64,000 nt of DNA from Arenibacter sp. ARW7G5Y1 (GCF_003201775.1 NZ_QJJZ01000009.1:1-64000); one strand, 5' to 3'. Numbered from the stretch's first letter, positions 15,691 to 24,385 are shown. The notes: generated by a model from the sequence alone, not told the origin. Numbers and translations: made by a program.

Positions 15691-16449
15691 ATGAACGAGC
15701 GTTTTATAAAAGAAATAGTTTGTGAGGCCTTTGAAAAAGCTAAGGGGAGTTGTGCCATACACTCAAAATATGCATTGTCAAAACATATTGGCGAGGCAGT
15801 CCATTTAAGCTCAAAAACCCTTGAAAGGGCATATGACAAATATGTTCAGGAGAAAAAGAAGGCTAAAGCTATAAGCGAGACTAGTTTAAATCTATTATGT
15901 GAATATCTTGGTTATACTAACTATGAGGGTTACATGACCGAAAAATCCAATGATGAAGAAAAAAGGAAGGAAATACGATCTATAAAAGTTAGGAAAGATG
16001 AGGAGAAAAAAGAAAATGGAGGAAGTGGGAAACCTAAATTTCCAATAACGATTGGTGTTGGTGTTGTATTTGGAGTTGTTTTGTTGGGTATATTATACTT
16101 AGGAGGCAGAAAGGAAATTCGCTGTATGACATGGGCAAAAAACCATTTTGAAGAAATATCCTGTGGTACAAAACCTTATTCTAAATATGGAACCGATGTT
16201 GTACCTTATGAAGAAGTAAAAATTAAAAATTTTAAGAAAATTGAGGTAAACATGGCAACTGAATTTTTTTCTCGAGTGACTCATAAGCCATTAATTTGGT
16301 ATGTTAAAAATAAAGATGGAGAAATTGAATATTTTACCAGTCCTGGTCTTCATCCTCTGACCGGCAAAACCTTAGATGAAATTACTCCCTATATCATCCA
16401 AAAATATGTGCCACTTCATTCTAATAATAAGGATTCGTTTGTTGACTAA
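15691..16449 (+). CDS. Single-TM protein with N-terminal helical, HTH-like region, unknown
   Basis: A 252-aa protein from the ATG at 15691; an upstream extension in frame has no better start. Residues 1-90 are helical (KYALSKHIGEAVHLSSKTLERAYDKY, then LLCEYLGYTNYEGY) and recall the N-terminus of uncharacterised flavobacterial regulator-like proteins. A charged Lys/Glu linker precedes one membrane segment (about 137-160, ITIGVGVVFGVVLLGILYL). The C-terminal 90 residues lie beyond the membrane and contain a Cys pair and PGLHPLTGKTLDEITPYI. I do not recognise a domain. The topology suits a membrane-bound sensor. Confidence 0.7.
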   Translation: MNERFIKEIVCEAFEKAKGSCAIHSKYALSKHIGEAVHLSSKTLERAYDKYVQEKKKAKAISETSLNLLCEYLGYTNYEGYMTEKSNDEEKRKEIRSIKVRKDEEKKENGGSGKPKFPITIGVGVVFGVVLLGILYLGGRKEIRCMTWAKNHFEEISCGTKPYSKYGTDVVPYEEVKIKNFKKIEVNMATEFFSRVTHKPLIWYVKNKDGEIEYFTSPGLHPLTGKTLDEITPYIIQKYVPLHSNNKDSFVD

Positions 16450-16689
16450 AGAAATGGTATGGGAATTGATTATTCAAAAAACAGTGAAGAACAATTAACA
16501 GATCGGAGATTAGTTTTGAGTTAATTAACTCGTATCTTTATAACACTAAAGAATAGCAAATAACATCTTTATAGTTCTTATTTGGTTTTGAGTGTACAAA
16601 TAGGTGTGCAAAACGAAAAATAATATTGTAAAAAATTGTAAAACAGTGTTTTGGGTATAGGTAGTTAGGTCTGCCACCCCGACCAAGAA
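16450..16689. other. Non-coding stretch
   Basis: AT-rich sequence with no supported gene. It ends with a GC-rich segment (CTGCCACCCCGACCA at about 16671-16685) directly before a strong terminator. The CCA end is tRNA-like but no cloverleaf could be built upstream, so no RNA gene is called. Confidence 0.4.
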
Positions 16690-16719
16690 AATCCGATCAC
16701 GAAAGTGATCGGATTTTTT
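16690..16719 (+). terminator. Strong rho-independent terminator
   Basis: AATCCGATCAC (16690-16700), loop GAAA, GTGATCGGATT (16705-16715) and a T run to 16719. It lies 240 bp beyond the 15691 gene, so it may end that transcript or an unrecognised small RNA. Confidence 0.75.
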
Positions 16720-16726
16720 GTTTTCC

Positions 16727-17039
16727 AATGCGTAGCGCCACTAGGTGCTAAAGTGTTGGAAAACAAAAAAAGACGCACAGGCACGAGCCTGTGCCGGATT
16801 GTCTTGAGCAACGATCCATAAGCAGGATCACCGAACGCAGTGAGGTAATCCTCAACGTACAACCAGAACCAATGCGTAGCGCCGTCAGGAGCTAAAGCGT
16901 TGGAAAACAAAAAAGACGCACAGGCGGGAGCCTGTGCCGGATTGTCTTGAGCAACGATTCATAAGCAGGATCAGCGAACGCAGTGAGGTAATCCTCTACA
17001 TACAGTCAGGACCAATGCGTAGCGCCGCCAGGAGCTAAA
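16727..17039. repeat. Tandem 143-bp intergenic repeats (two full, one partial)
   Basis: Unit 1 is 16727-16870, unit 2 is 16871-17013, and a partial third copy begins at 17014. Each starts AATGCGTAGCGCC and contains a GC-rich palindrome (GCACAGGC/GCCTGTGC), then GGATTGTCTTGAGCAACGAT and CGAACGCAGTGAGGTAATCC. The GC content is clearly above the flanks. A diverged single copy lies at 25321-25467, so this is a dispersed repeat family. No transposase is nearby. Confidence 0.85.
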
Positions 17040-17225
17040 GGGATCATGGATCGCTAAGGTTCAAGGAAAGGGATCTTCAAACTGTTTGGGTTATTTTTTA
17101 TCAGATAAGGGCATAAAATATTCAATCGCATAGATATTGTAACTCGACATAATAAAGCAAAGACTATTTACTTTGAGTTTTGCTTAAGAACAGTTGGGTT
17201 TTAAAGATATACAATCGTTTTTCAT

Positions 17226-17705
17226 TCATTCTATTATTTTTATATCTACCGATGTTCTGCTTTGCCACCCTGTTTCATCGATTACCGAAAAGGAACAATG
17301 GTAATCCCCGGTATCAATATTGTGGGGTATCGTTAGGCTGATACCAATTTCATAGTTGGTCAACCCGCCTTCTATAGAATAATTTTCTATAAAAATCCAT
17401 GGATTTGTGGGTGTTTTTTTAGGGTCCAGACTGCACTCTCCATCTTGATCATCATGGGTGTGATGGTCAAAATTGTGATGGATATCCAGACTATAAGAGG
17501 CCAATTCCGCATTATCAGAGACCATCGCCTTAAAGGAATAGGTCTCCCCTCTTACAACTTGTGAACAGGCTTGGGGAAACCCTTCATCATAATTGATGTC
17601 AATGGTTGGTTTTTGTTCATCCTTATCTGCATTCTCATCGGTGGTACAGGAGCTGACTACTAGGATAAGTATCGCGATGTAAAAATATTTTGTTGAAAAT
17701 TCCAT
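17226..17705 (-). CDS. DUF4625 lipoprotein, single domain
   Basis: A 159-aa lipoprotein (start at the ATG 17705) with the lipobox VVSSC. The mature part is one DUF4625 domain, an Ig-like beta sandwich: PTIDINYDEGFPQACSQVVRGETYSFKAMVSDN, a His-rich loop (DIHHNFDHHTHDDQDGEC) and a C-terminal strand pair (HCSFSVIDETGWQSR). The His/Asp loop suggests metal binding. It is the last gene of a group with a second DUF4625 protein and a TonB receptor, so a surface role in metal capture is likely but inferred. Confidence 0.8.
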   Translation of the reverse strand: MEFSTKYFYIAILILVVSSCTTDENADKDEQKPTIDINYDEGFPQACSQVVRGETYSFKAMVSDNAELASYSLDIHHNFDHHTHDDQDGECSLDPKKTPTNPWIFIENYSIEGGLTNYEIGISLTIPHNIDTGDYHCSFSVIDETGWQSRTSVDIKIIE

Positions 17706-17768
17706 AATGTAAATTTTAAACCGCATGACATCAATGTGTCCATGTCATGCGGTATTGTTATAATATTA

Positions 17769-18560
17769 TTATGCGGTAACGTCTATATGATCTTCGTACT
17801 CAAAGATATTCCCGTCTTCATCCTCAATGGTAAAAGTAACATGGTATTCGCCAGCTGGAGCTGTTGCGGGAACGTCGAAATGTTTATGGAATTCCGCTTC
17901 GGTCTCTTCGTGGAAACCATCCTCAAAAACTTCTTCATAGTCCCACTCTACTTCCCCGTCACCTATTGCAAGTCCATGGGCATGGATATCTACGCTTATA
18001 TTATGTATACCATTAACCGCAGCAATCATATATTCAACATGAAAATCACTTCCTCTTGCCACTGTTTCATCCATATCAAAATCACTAATAGCGATAGGAT
18101 CCAAGATGTCCAGATGTCCCTCAACCTCTGTGCTATTTCCAAGTTCATCGGTTACCGTTAATAAAATATGGTATTCACCTGCCGGAATGTTGGATGGAAT
18201 ATCGATATGTTCATGAAAGGTTGGGTTGATGACAAGATAAGAGGCATCTGTCCAAGTCAGTTCATAATCCCATTCCACTTCACCTTCGCCGACCACAAGA
18301 TCATGGGCATGTATGTCTATAGAAATACTACTAACGATTCCTTCTGCGTTTATTGCCGCTTCCAGATGAAGGTCGGACCCCTTGTAGGCAAATGGTTCTG
18401 TGGAATGATCGCTTCCTTCTCCAAATTCGAAATCGGTAATTACTGGGGCCGCTGCATTGGTAGCACCGTCGTCATCACTACTACAAGACTGTAAAAAGAG
18501 TCCTAAAAAGGTGACAATGGCCAAAAATTTAAAATTTGATTTCAATGTGTTTGTTTTCAT
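17769..18560 (-). CDS. DUF4625 lipoprotein, two tandem domains
   Basis: A 263-aa lipoprotein with the lipobox LQSC. Two related DUF4625 repeats follow, about 40-150 and 151-263. Both contain DIHAH, a (V/D)GEVEWDYE block, a FH-H-DIP/DVP strand and AGEYHxxxT. The His-Ala-His and Phe-His-x-His sets repeat in each domain and would suit divalent metal binding. The gene lies 45 bp after the TonB receptor gene, on the same strand. Compared with the 17226 gene it appears to be an internal duplication of the same domain. Confidence 0.82.
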   Translation of the reverse strand: MKTNTLKSNFKFLAIVTFLGLFLQSCSSDDDGATNAAAPVITDFEFGEGSDHSTEPFAYKGSDLHLEAAINAEGIVSSISIDIHAHDLVVGEGEVEWDYELTWTDASYLVINPTFHEHIDIPSNIPAGEYHILLTVTDELGNSTEVEGHLDILDPIAISDFDMDETVARGSDFHVEYMIAAVNGIHNISVDIHAHGLAIGDGEVEWDYEEVFEDGFHEETEAEFHKHFDVPATAPAGEYHVTFTIEDEDGNIFEYEDHIDVTA

Positions 18561-18605
18561 GTGTTTGATTTTAATTGTTATTAATTTATTTATGTTTACT
18601 ATTTA

Positions 18606-20975
18606 TTAAAAAGGTATTGTTACTGAGATGGATAGGTTTCTGCCAGGTTCTGGGACATCTATCAACCGGTAAAAACTGGTATGGTCATAAAAGTGTGTGT
18701 TCAACACATTGTTTAGTTTTACCCGCACGTCAAAAGGCTTGGCGCTTTTAAAAAGGTTCATTTGAGCTGTAAAGGACATGTTGAGCACCTGATATCCCTC
18801 CGTTACTTCTTCGGGAGGTACTATTTCATTTTGTGCTGCCGTAATCCTATAGTCTGCTCTTACTTGAGGTTTTCCAAGAAAGAGAAAGTCCTTGAATTGA
18901 TAACTGGCCGAGAACAGTCCAGCCAATGGGGGTGAAAACGGAAGTGTAAAGCCCTGCTTGGGTCCACTTGTTTGCCTGGAATAAACGTACTCCGCAGAAG
19001 CATCCAATTGTAGATTTTTTAATAAAGTGGTACTTGCCCTGATCTCTCCTCCGGCTCTAAACACCTTGCTCTGAGTGTACTCATAAATCTGTAGGGTTTC
19101 ATAATAATTGGAAGTTGGATTTAGGTAGATGAAATTCTCAAAAAAATTTACAAAGGGACTGGCTCCAAAACTAAATGAAGTAGTGGTATGGTCTATATCA
19201 AGATCCAATTGATAAGAGGATTCAGGGTCAAGATCAAGATTTCCCCTTTCGTACCGATACATATGATAATTTACGCCGTCCGAGGCCAGTTCGTTGGCCA
19301 AAGGCATTCTAAAGCTTTTTCCTAAATTGACTTTATAGGTAGTATTTTTATGTATGTAACTTATCCCAAGGGAAGCACTGATATTGCCGAAATCCAAGGT
19401 TTTGTTTTTGGCTCTCTGAAGATAGATGTAGGATGTTGATCCATCACTGTTGTTCACTGTTGAGGAATACCAGTCATAATGGGATTTACTTTCCAGCGCC
19501 CCATAGTCATAACGCAAGCCTCCTAATAAATGGAGATCTTGATGAACCTCGAATTGGTCATAGGCAAAAGCTCCAATGGTAAAACGGTTATATGCAGGAA
19601 TCAAAAAGCCCCATCCCCCTATGTTATTGTCTTGATATTCCAAATTTACACCTGCTGCAACATCATGTCTTTGATAGGGGCTAAAGGAATCCTTAATATT
19701 TAGGGTGTAGGTATTTTTATCAAATATCCGTTCCTTGCTATCTGGTGGCGTTGGCATATATCCGTGTGGAACAGGTTCTGATAGTTCCTCCCTGTGGTTG
19801 TTTTGATATCCCAGGTCCAGTTGAAGGGTATGGTTTCCAATACCTACGGTGGTATTGTTGGTAATTTTAAAATGGTTTACCTTATGATAGGGTAAATCGA
19901 TATCCCTGTTGGAACTATCGTAATCAATGCTGGAACTTCTGACCTCCAAGCCATGGGCATTGGCAAAAAAACCATTTTTGGCATTTACATTGCTAAAATT
20001 GGTTTCAGACTTTATGTTGCCTGAAATAAAACCGATTCCCAAGCTGGCATCAGCTTCCTTCCCGGCTGTATTCCTCAAGTTATTGTCATGCAGTTCAAAA
20101 ATGTAATTCTCATAATTGATTCTATCCGCTGGCACTTTGTAATCGCCATAATCCCTATACGTTAATCGCCCGCGATAAAACCACTTGTTTTTACGCCCTT
20201 GTATGCCTGTTGAAACCCCCAAAAGATCATTATTGGTTTCTCCTAACATGTTTACCTCTCCCTTAAACGAATTTTTACCTGGCAATTTCGAAGCCTGAAT
20301 ATCTACCACCCCCGAAATGGCATCGGAACCATATTGCAATGAGGCGGGACCCTTTATAATCTTTACGGATTCGACCCCGTATTGGTCAATTTCCAAGCCA
20401 TGGTCATTGCCCCACTGTTGGGCCTCGTGTTTTATACTGTTCTGTACTACGACTACCCTATTGAACCCCAAGCCCCTGATTACCGGTTTAGATTGCCCAG
20501 AACCAATATTGATGGTGCTTACGCCGGGTATATTTTTTAAAGTCTGCATCAAACTGTTTTCCCTGTTGTTTTCCAGGAAATCTTTAGAGACGGTGTGCGA
20601 TACAGTAGCCAGTTCTTGGGCCTCCCTTTTATGGGTTTTACCATTGACTTCCACATCTTGAAGCTCGGTGACAGACTCCCTTAAGTAGACCTTTAAGGTG
20701 TCCATTTTTGGTCCTACCCTAATAGATACTGTTTCGGACGAGTAACCAATATGGGATATAGTTATGGAGTAGGTACCCTCAACTACATTTTTTATGGTAA
20801 ATGTCCCGGTTGAAGAGGAAGTTGAAAAAAGGCCATTACCAAAAATATTGGCGCCTTCTATAGGCTGTAAAGTGTTGGCATTTACAACGGATCCTTTTAT
20901 TTGGAAAGAATCCTGTGCAAACGTTATGGAGATTAGGCTAAAATATAGCCATACCCCCAGCATTTTATGGATCAT
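18606..20975 (-). CDS. TonB-dependent outer-membrane receptor, probably for a metal or metal complex
   Basis: A 789-aa receptor. After a signal peptide (SLISITFAQ) comes a carboxypeptidase-like regulatory domain (about 25-110), then the plug (MQTLKNIPGVSTINIG, IRGLGFNRVVVVQNSIKHE, GVESVKIIKGPASLQYGSDA) and a 22-strand-type barrel ending in NLSISVTIPF with the terminal aromatic residue. The plug contains a His/Asp patch (QQWGNDHGLEIDQYG). The partners are two DUF4625 lipoproteins, and a MerC gene and Fur-family regulator lie upstream, which points to metal import such as zinc or iron. There is no SusD partner, so glycan import is unlikely. Confidence 0.88.
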   Translation of the reverse strand: MIHKMLGVWLYFSLISITFAQDSFQIKGSVVNANTLQPIEGANIFGNGLFSTSSSTGTFTIKNVVEGTYSITISHIGYSSETVSIRVGPKMDTLKVYLRESVTELQDVEVNGKTHKREAQELATVSHTVSKDFLENNRENSLMQTLKNIPGVSTINIGSGQSKPVIRGLGFNRVVVVQNSIKHEAQQWGNDHGLEIDQYGVESVKIIKGPASLQYGSDAISGVVDIQASKLPGKNSFKGEVNMLGETNNDLLGVSTGIQGRKNKWFYRGRLTYRDYGDYKVPADRINYENYIFELHDNNLRNTAGKEADASLGIGFISGNIKSETNFSNVNAKNGFFANAHGLEVRSSSIDYDSSNRDIDLPYHKVNHFKITNNTTVGIGNHTLQLDLGYQNNHREELSEPVPHGYMPTPPDSKERIFDKNTYTLNIKDSFSPYQRHDVAAGVNLEYQDNNIGGWGFLIPAYNRFTIGAFAYDQFEVHQDLHLLGGLRYDYGALESKSHYDWYSSTVNNSDGSTSYIYLQRAKNKTLDFGNISASLGISYIHKNTTYKVNLGKSFRMPLANELASDGVNYHMYRYERGNLDLDPESSYQLDLDIDHTTTSFSFGASPFVNFFENFIYLNPTSNYYETLQIYEYTQSKVFRAGGEIRASTTLLKNLQLDASAEYVYSRQTSGPKQGFTLPFSPPLAGLFSASYQFKDFLFLGKPQVRADYRITAAQNEIVPPEEVTEGYQVLNMSFTAQMNLFKSAKPFDVRVKLNNVLNTHFYDHTSFYRLIDVPEPGRNLSISVTIPF

Positions 20976-21234
20976 GATTTAATTACTATAAGTTTGAACA
21001 ATTGCCCCAGGGAGAGGGGCATTACAAAACCTATACCACTAATCCTATATGGAAATTGATAACTCTGTCTTGGTTTTTAGCAGCTAGCCAAAAGACCTTG
21101 AAGCCTACGATTGCTAATTGCAAAAAACGATTATGTGCAATAACCTATATACCATTCTCCGTCACGAAAAAGGTATAGCAATAATGCATTGGAATTATCC
21201 AGGATATCCAGAAAGAAATAAGTGCAAGGGAAAC

Positions 21235-21543
21235 TTAAAGTAAAGAGGGGGGAGGTCGTGAAAAGAGCTGGTCGGTAGCAATAGTACTTGAAACAACAAA
21301 ATCGTAATGTTCAGAATTCTCTAATTGAGGAATGGATTCTGTGTTTTTAATCCCATATTCCGGTATATCCGCTGAAATTGCCGGAGTTAAATTATTAGAA
21401 ACGGCATGGTCACAAATGTAACAATGCAATGCATGCTCCTTATCGTCCGTATGGGAAAGCACATGCAGCCCCGCCATTTTCATCGAAAGGAAAAGAGCAA
21501 GGAACAGAATGCTGATACTATTTTTTAGACGACTATTTTTCAT
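21235..21543 (-). CDS. Small secreted/membrane His-Cys protein
   Basis: A 102-aa protein from the ATG at 21543. One hydrophobic segment (about 10-27, ISILFLALFLSMKMAG) is followed by HVLSHTDDKEHALHCYICDHAVSN, a dense His/Asp/Cys motif with CxxC that could bind metal, and a disordered tail. I recall similar short proteins beside TonB metal receptors in this group, but no named family fits. It lies between the receptor and MerC genes on the same strand. Confidence 0.65.
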   Translation of the reverse strand: MKNSRLKNSISILFLALFLSMKMAGLHVLSHTDDKEHALHCYICDHAVSNNLTPAISADIPEYGIKNTESIPQLENSEHYDFVVSSTIATDQLFSRPPPSLL

Positions 21544-21600
21544 CAATAGCAAACATACTAAATTAAAAAAATTACGGTGTTAAAATAATCTTAACAAAAT

Positions 21601-21987
21601 TTAATGTATATGATTTACCCTGTATCTGAGTATTTTCCAGTTATGATAGTGGGCCAGGGAGACTAACAAGGTACCTATTATTGTATTAGCTATTTCCCAT
21701 GTTTCTGTAAGTTGGAGCCTTCCCAAACCAATAAATAGAAACCCCAGAATAGCAAACCGCAAGGGTCTCCGTATACCGTGAACTTTGTAATAACTGGGCC
21801 ATAAAGAAGCTAGGACCAAGACAAAGCCTAGGCCAATAAATGCCTTTTCTATAATTGGGTTGGCCAAAAAATGGATACTTCCAAAAGTGGTAGATGTAAG
21901 TATTATAGGGATAGTGGCGCAATGTATTCCACAAATAAGGGAGCTTGTAAGGGCTATAAGGTCTAATGTACTGTTCCTAATTTTCAT
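21601..21987 (-). CDS. MerC domain membrane protein
   Basis: A 128-aa membrane protein with four hydrophobic segments. The first carries the MerC signature SLICGIHCATIPIILT, with Cys and His-Cys in helix 1. MerC proteins carry mercuric ion across the inner membrane; chromosomal homologues without other mer genes are common, and their substrate is uncertain. The start overlaps the methyltransferase stop by one base, so the two are in one operon with the Fur-site-controlled oxidoreductase gene. Confidence 0.85.
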   Translation of the reverse strand: MKIRNSTLDLIALTSSLICGIHCATIPIILTSTTFGSIHFLANPIIEKAFIGLGFVLVLASLWPSYYKVHGIRRPLRFAILGFLFIGLGRLQLTETWEIANTIIGTLLVSLAHYHNWKILRYRVNHIH

Positions 21988-22613
21988 TATTTAAGTTGTG
22001 GGTTTAGACTTTTTGTTTTCTGGCAGACGATGAAGAAGAATGGTTGGTCTTCATTGATCTCTATTATTTCACAAAGACCTACCACACCAAATTCGTCCTC
22101 TACAGATTTCTCGTCGTAATAAAATACTTGGGCGCCTTCGTGAAACTCATAGCGATCTGTGCCAATATGTTTTCCCTTTCCAAAATTTGGAGCTTTTTTT
22201 GTTATGGCCGTAAAAATCATATAACCATTTTCCGATAGTTGGTTATAGCAATCCAAGATTAGTTTCTTTCTCTCTTTTTTGGTAAATAAGTGAACCAGTG
22301 CATAACAAAAAATTCCTTCATAAATTTTGGAATCAAATGGCATATCGGTCACGGAACCGTGGTATATGGTCATATTGGTTCCATAATGCTTTCTAGCCAA
22401 TTCTATAGCGGTTTTGGAAATCTCTATACCCGTCACCTCAAATCCATTGTCTTTGAATAGTCGTGCGTTCCGTCCATAGCCAATACCTGGAACAAGAATG
22501 TTTTTTATACTTTTGTCAAGGAAAAAGTCTTTTGCCAATAGGGCTGATTGGGCAGGTTTTAATCCCCACATTTCCTGTTTTTCCTTAAAGTTTGATTCCC
22601 AAAATTCTGTCAT
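21987..22613 (-). CDS. Class I SAM-dependent methyltransferase
   Basis: A 208-aa methyltransferase. The SAM-binding motif I is NILVPGIGYGRNARLF, the acidic end of strand 2 is VTGIEIS, and motif IV is GIFCYALVHLF. This matches the thiopurine/tellurite-type methyltransferase group (WESNFKEKQEMWGLKPA at the N-terminus). The start at 22613 overlaps the upstream stop as ATGA. The substrate is unknown; near MerC and a Fur-type regulator, detoxification of a metalloid or thiol is a possibility. Confidence 0.85.
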   Translation of the reverse strand: MTEFWESNFKEKQEMWGLKPAQSALLAKDFFLDKSIKNILVPGIGYGRNARLFKDNGFEVTGIEISKTAIELARKHYGTNMTIYHGSVTDMPFDSKIYEGIFCYALVHLFTKKERKKLILDCYNQLSENGYMIFTAITKKAPNFGKGKHIGTDRYEFHEGAQVFYYDEKSVEDEFGVVGLCEIIEINEDQPFFFIVCQKTKSLNPQLK

Positions 22614-22870
22614 ATCACTGTCTGTTTCCTGCATAGTCTATCTTCTAGAATTTCACATTCAAAGCCAAGGGTATTGACTTCTTTTGTAAAAGTTTCTGCC
22701 AAAACCGTATTGCCTTCAACCCTTAGTATGCTATGATCGCAAGGGTAATTGATGATTGTTCGTTCTTTATCAAAACTAATTTTCAAGCCTAAGAATTTAT
22801 TTTCAAGCACACTTATAATTTCATCAGCTTGATGTTTGTTAGGGATATTTGTAGTGAAAACTTCAACCAT
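22610..22870 (-). CDS. Small HMA-like protein, unknown
   Basis: An 86-aa protein with a beta-alpha-beta-beta-alpha-beta pattern (VEVFTTNIPNKHQADEIISVL, ISFDKERTIINYP, STILRV-like strand, NTLGFECEIL) similar to a ferredoxin-like heavy-metal-associated fold, but without the usual CxxC. It lies 12 bp downstream of the oxidoreductase gene and overlaps the methyltransferase start. The role is unknown. Confidence 0.65.
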   Translation of the reverse strand: MVEVFTTNIPNKHQADEIISVLENKFLGLKISFDKERTIINYPCDHSILRVEGNTVLAETFTKEVNTLGFECEILEDRLCRKQTVI

Positions 22871-22882
22871 AATTAAATTTGT

Positions 22883-23890
22883 TTAAAATTGTTCGTCCGA
22901 TAATTCTTTATTGACCATGGCGCCCGCAATATTTCCTGTTGCTACAGCGAAGGCTACCGAACGCATGGGACTGGAATTATCTCCACAGGCGAAAACACCA
23001 TCAGCAGTGGTTTGCTGAAGAAAATCTACTTTGATATGACCCTGTTCCGTTAATTTGCACCCTAGGTCAAAAGAGATGGAAGTATGCTGTTCAAATGGAA
23101 TTGCTGCATAGGCTGCAAGGAAACTTTCTTTACTACCATCTTTGAAAACTATTTTTTGGATATGACCCTTTTCATGTTCTATTTCCATTATTTCCTTTTC
23201 TATTATTTTAATATTGTTCTCTTTGAGCTTTTTTAATTGCGATTCTTCAAAATCTATTTTACCATTGGTCAAGATGGTCAAATTATCGGTAAGGTTATGA
23301 ATTAAAGGTGCCATATGAAAAGCTCTTTCACCATTGGTGATAAGGGCTGTTTTTACCGCTTTATGCTCATAACCGTGGCAATAGGGGCAGTGTATTACAG
23401 AAATTCCCCAGCATGCTGAGAATCCTTTGATGTTTGGCATTATGTCCTTAATTCCGGTGGCAAAAATTATTTTTTTTGCTGTAAATGCCTTGCCGGTTTC
23501 TGTTTTAATTTCAAAACCTACAGGTATCTTTCGTCCATGTACGGCCAGGTCATTTAAGAAAGAAACGGTGTTGTATTGTTCAACCTGGTGTTTGGCTATA
23601 TTGGAAATTTCTTTTGGTGTCTTGTCATCTTGTGTCAAGAAATTATGGGAATGTGGTGTTTGGCTATTACAGGGTTTTCCACTATCGATTATTAGCACAT
23701 TTCGTAAAGAGCGGCCTAATGCCATGGCTGCTGAAAGCCCTGCATAACTCCCGCCAATAATAATCACTTCAAAAGTTCTATTTTCTTTCATAACGTTAAT
23801 GTTGGCTTTTGTAAAACTGGTAAATGAACTAAGTAAAGTAATGGACAGAGCGGCTAGACTTCCTTGCTTGATTACTTCTCTTCTAATCAT
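22883..23890 (-). CDS. Thioredoxin-reductase-like FAD/NAD(P) oxidoreductase
   Basis: A 335-aa flavoprotein. The N-terminus MIRREVIKQGSLAALSITLL resembles a twin-arginine signal, which is unusual for this family and suggests export. The FAD motif is VIIIGGSYAGLSAAMALG, the redox-active pair is CPYCHG, and the C-terminal FAD contact is VFACGDNSSP. Such enzymes pass electrons from NADPH to a disulfide partner. The gene is first in the minus-strand operon. An operator-like 7-5-7 palindrome lies 13 bp upstream of the ATG, and the Fur-family gene is divergent. Confidence 0.85.
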   Translation of the reverse strand: MIRREVIKQGSLAALSITLLSSFTSFTKANINVMKENRTFEVIIIGGSYAGLSAAMALGRSLRNVLIIDSGKPCNSQTPHSHNFLTQDDKTPKEISNIAKHQVEQYNTVSFLNDLAVHGRKIPVGFEIKTETGKAFTAKKIIFATGIKDIMPNIKGFSACWGISVIHCPYCHGYEHKAVKTALITNGERAFHMAPLIHNLTDNLTILTNGKIDFEESQLKKLKENNIKIIEKEIMEIEHEKGHIQKIVFKDGSKESFLAAYAAIPFEQHTSISFDLGCKLTEQGHIKVDFLQQTTADGVFACGDNSSPMRSVAFAVATGNIAGAMVNKELSDEQF

Positions 23891-23903
23891 CCAAATTGTT
23901 TTA

Positions 23904-23922
23904 AATGCGAATGTATCGCATT
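23904..23922. promoter_or_regulatory. Fur-family operator box 1
   Basis: AATGCGA-ATGTA-TCGCATT: a perfect 7-5-7 inverted repeat of 19 bp. It lies just upstream of the oxidoreductase ATG at 23890, where a bound repressor would block that promoter. Confidence 0.75.
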
Positions 23923-23955
23923 AAATTAATTGCAAATATATCTTTATTTCGTAAT

Positions 23956-23974
23956 ATTGCAATACTATCGCAAT
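23956..23974. promoter_or_regulatory. Fur-family operator box 2
   Basis: ATTGCAA-TACTA-TCGCAAT: 7-5-7 with one mismatch between the arms, in the middle of the divergent intergenic region. Confidence 0.7.
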
Positions 23975-23979
23975 AAATA

Positions 23980-23998
23980 ATTGCGAATTAATCGCATT
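23980..23998. promoter_or_regulatory. Fur-family operator box 3
   Basis: ATTGCGA-ATTAA-TCGCATT: 7-5-7 with one arm mismatch. It starts 24 bp after box 2 and ends 3 bp before the proposed start of the regulator gene, consistent with autoregulation. Confidence 0.7.
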
Positions 23999-24001
23999 AA
24001 T

Positions 24002-24385
24002 TTGAAAAAAAGAAGGAACACACCCACTAAAGAAGCTGTTTTAGAGGTCTTGGCCACGACAGGGAGAGCAATGAGTCAAGATGCCATTGAGAAAAAGATA
24101 GACATTGATATTGACAGGGCTACCATCTATCGTGTTCTGAACCGCTTTTGTGAAGATGGGGTTTTACATAAGGTTGTTGCCGAAAATGGTAAACAGTATT
24201 TTGCCTTATGTATGAAATGTGATGAAAATAAAAGGCCAATGCATCATTTTCATTTTAGGTGTATAAAATGTGAAACGATAGAGTGCCTTCCAGTAGAAGT
24301 AAATTTTTCAATTCCAGATGATTACTTGGTTGAAAATGTAAATTGTGTTTTAACTGGAACCTGTAAGGAATGTTCATATAATTAG
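24002..24385 (+). CDS. Fur-family transcriptional regulator (Zur-like)
   Basis: A 127-aa metal-dependent regulator. The winged helix is TPTKEAVLEVLATTGRAMSQDAIEKKI, then the recognition part DRATIYRVLNRFCEDG; the dimer domain has HHFHFRCIKCETIECL and the C-terminal CKEC, giving the four-Cys structural zinc site. I chose the TTG at 24002 because the only upstream in-frame start, a TTG at 23981, lies inside operator box 3. Three 7-5-7 boxes precede it. Zn(II) rather than Fe(II) is suggested by its neighbours, but peroxide or iron sensing cannot be excluded. Confidence 0.85.
   Translation: MKKRRNTPTKEAVLEVLATTGRAMSQDAIEKKIDIDIDRATIYRVLNRFCEDGVLHKVVAENGKQYFALCMKCDENKRPMHHFHFRCIKCETIECLPVEVNFSIPDDYLVENVNCVLTGTCKECSYN

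Noticed and set aside
16660-16689. tRNA-like 3' end (CCACCCCGACCA)
   Set aside because: No acceptor, anticodon or T-arm pairing could be built upstream.
16665-16910. Open frame through the tandem repeat (minus strand)
   Set aside because: It consists almost only of repeat-unit sequence and terminator, with no start signal; the repeated residues reflect the DNA repeat.
23981-24001. Upstream TTG start of the Fur-family gene
   Set aside because: It falls inside operator box 3; the next TTG gives the normal family length.
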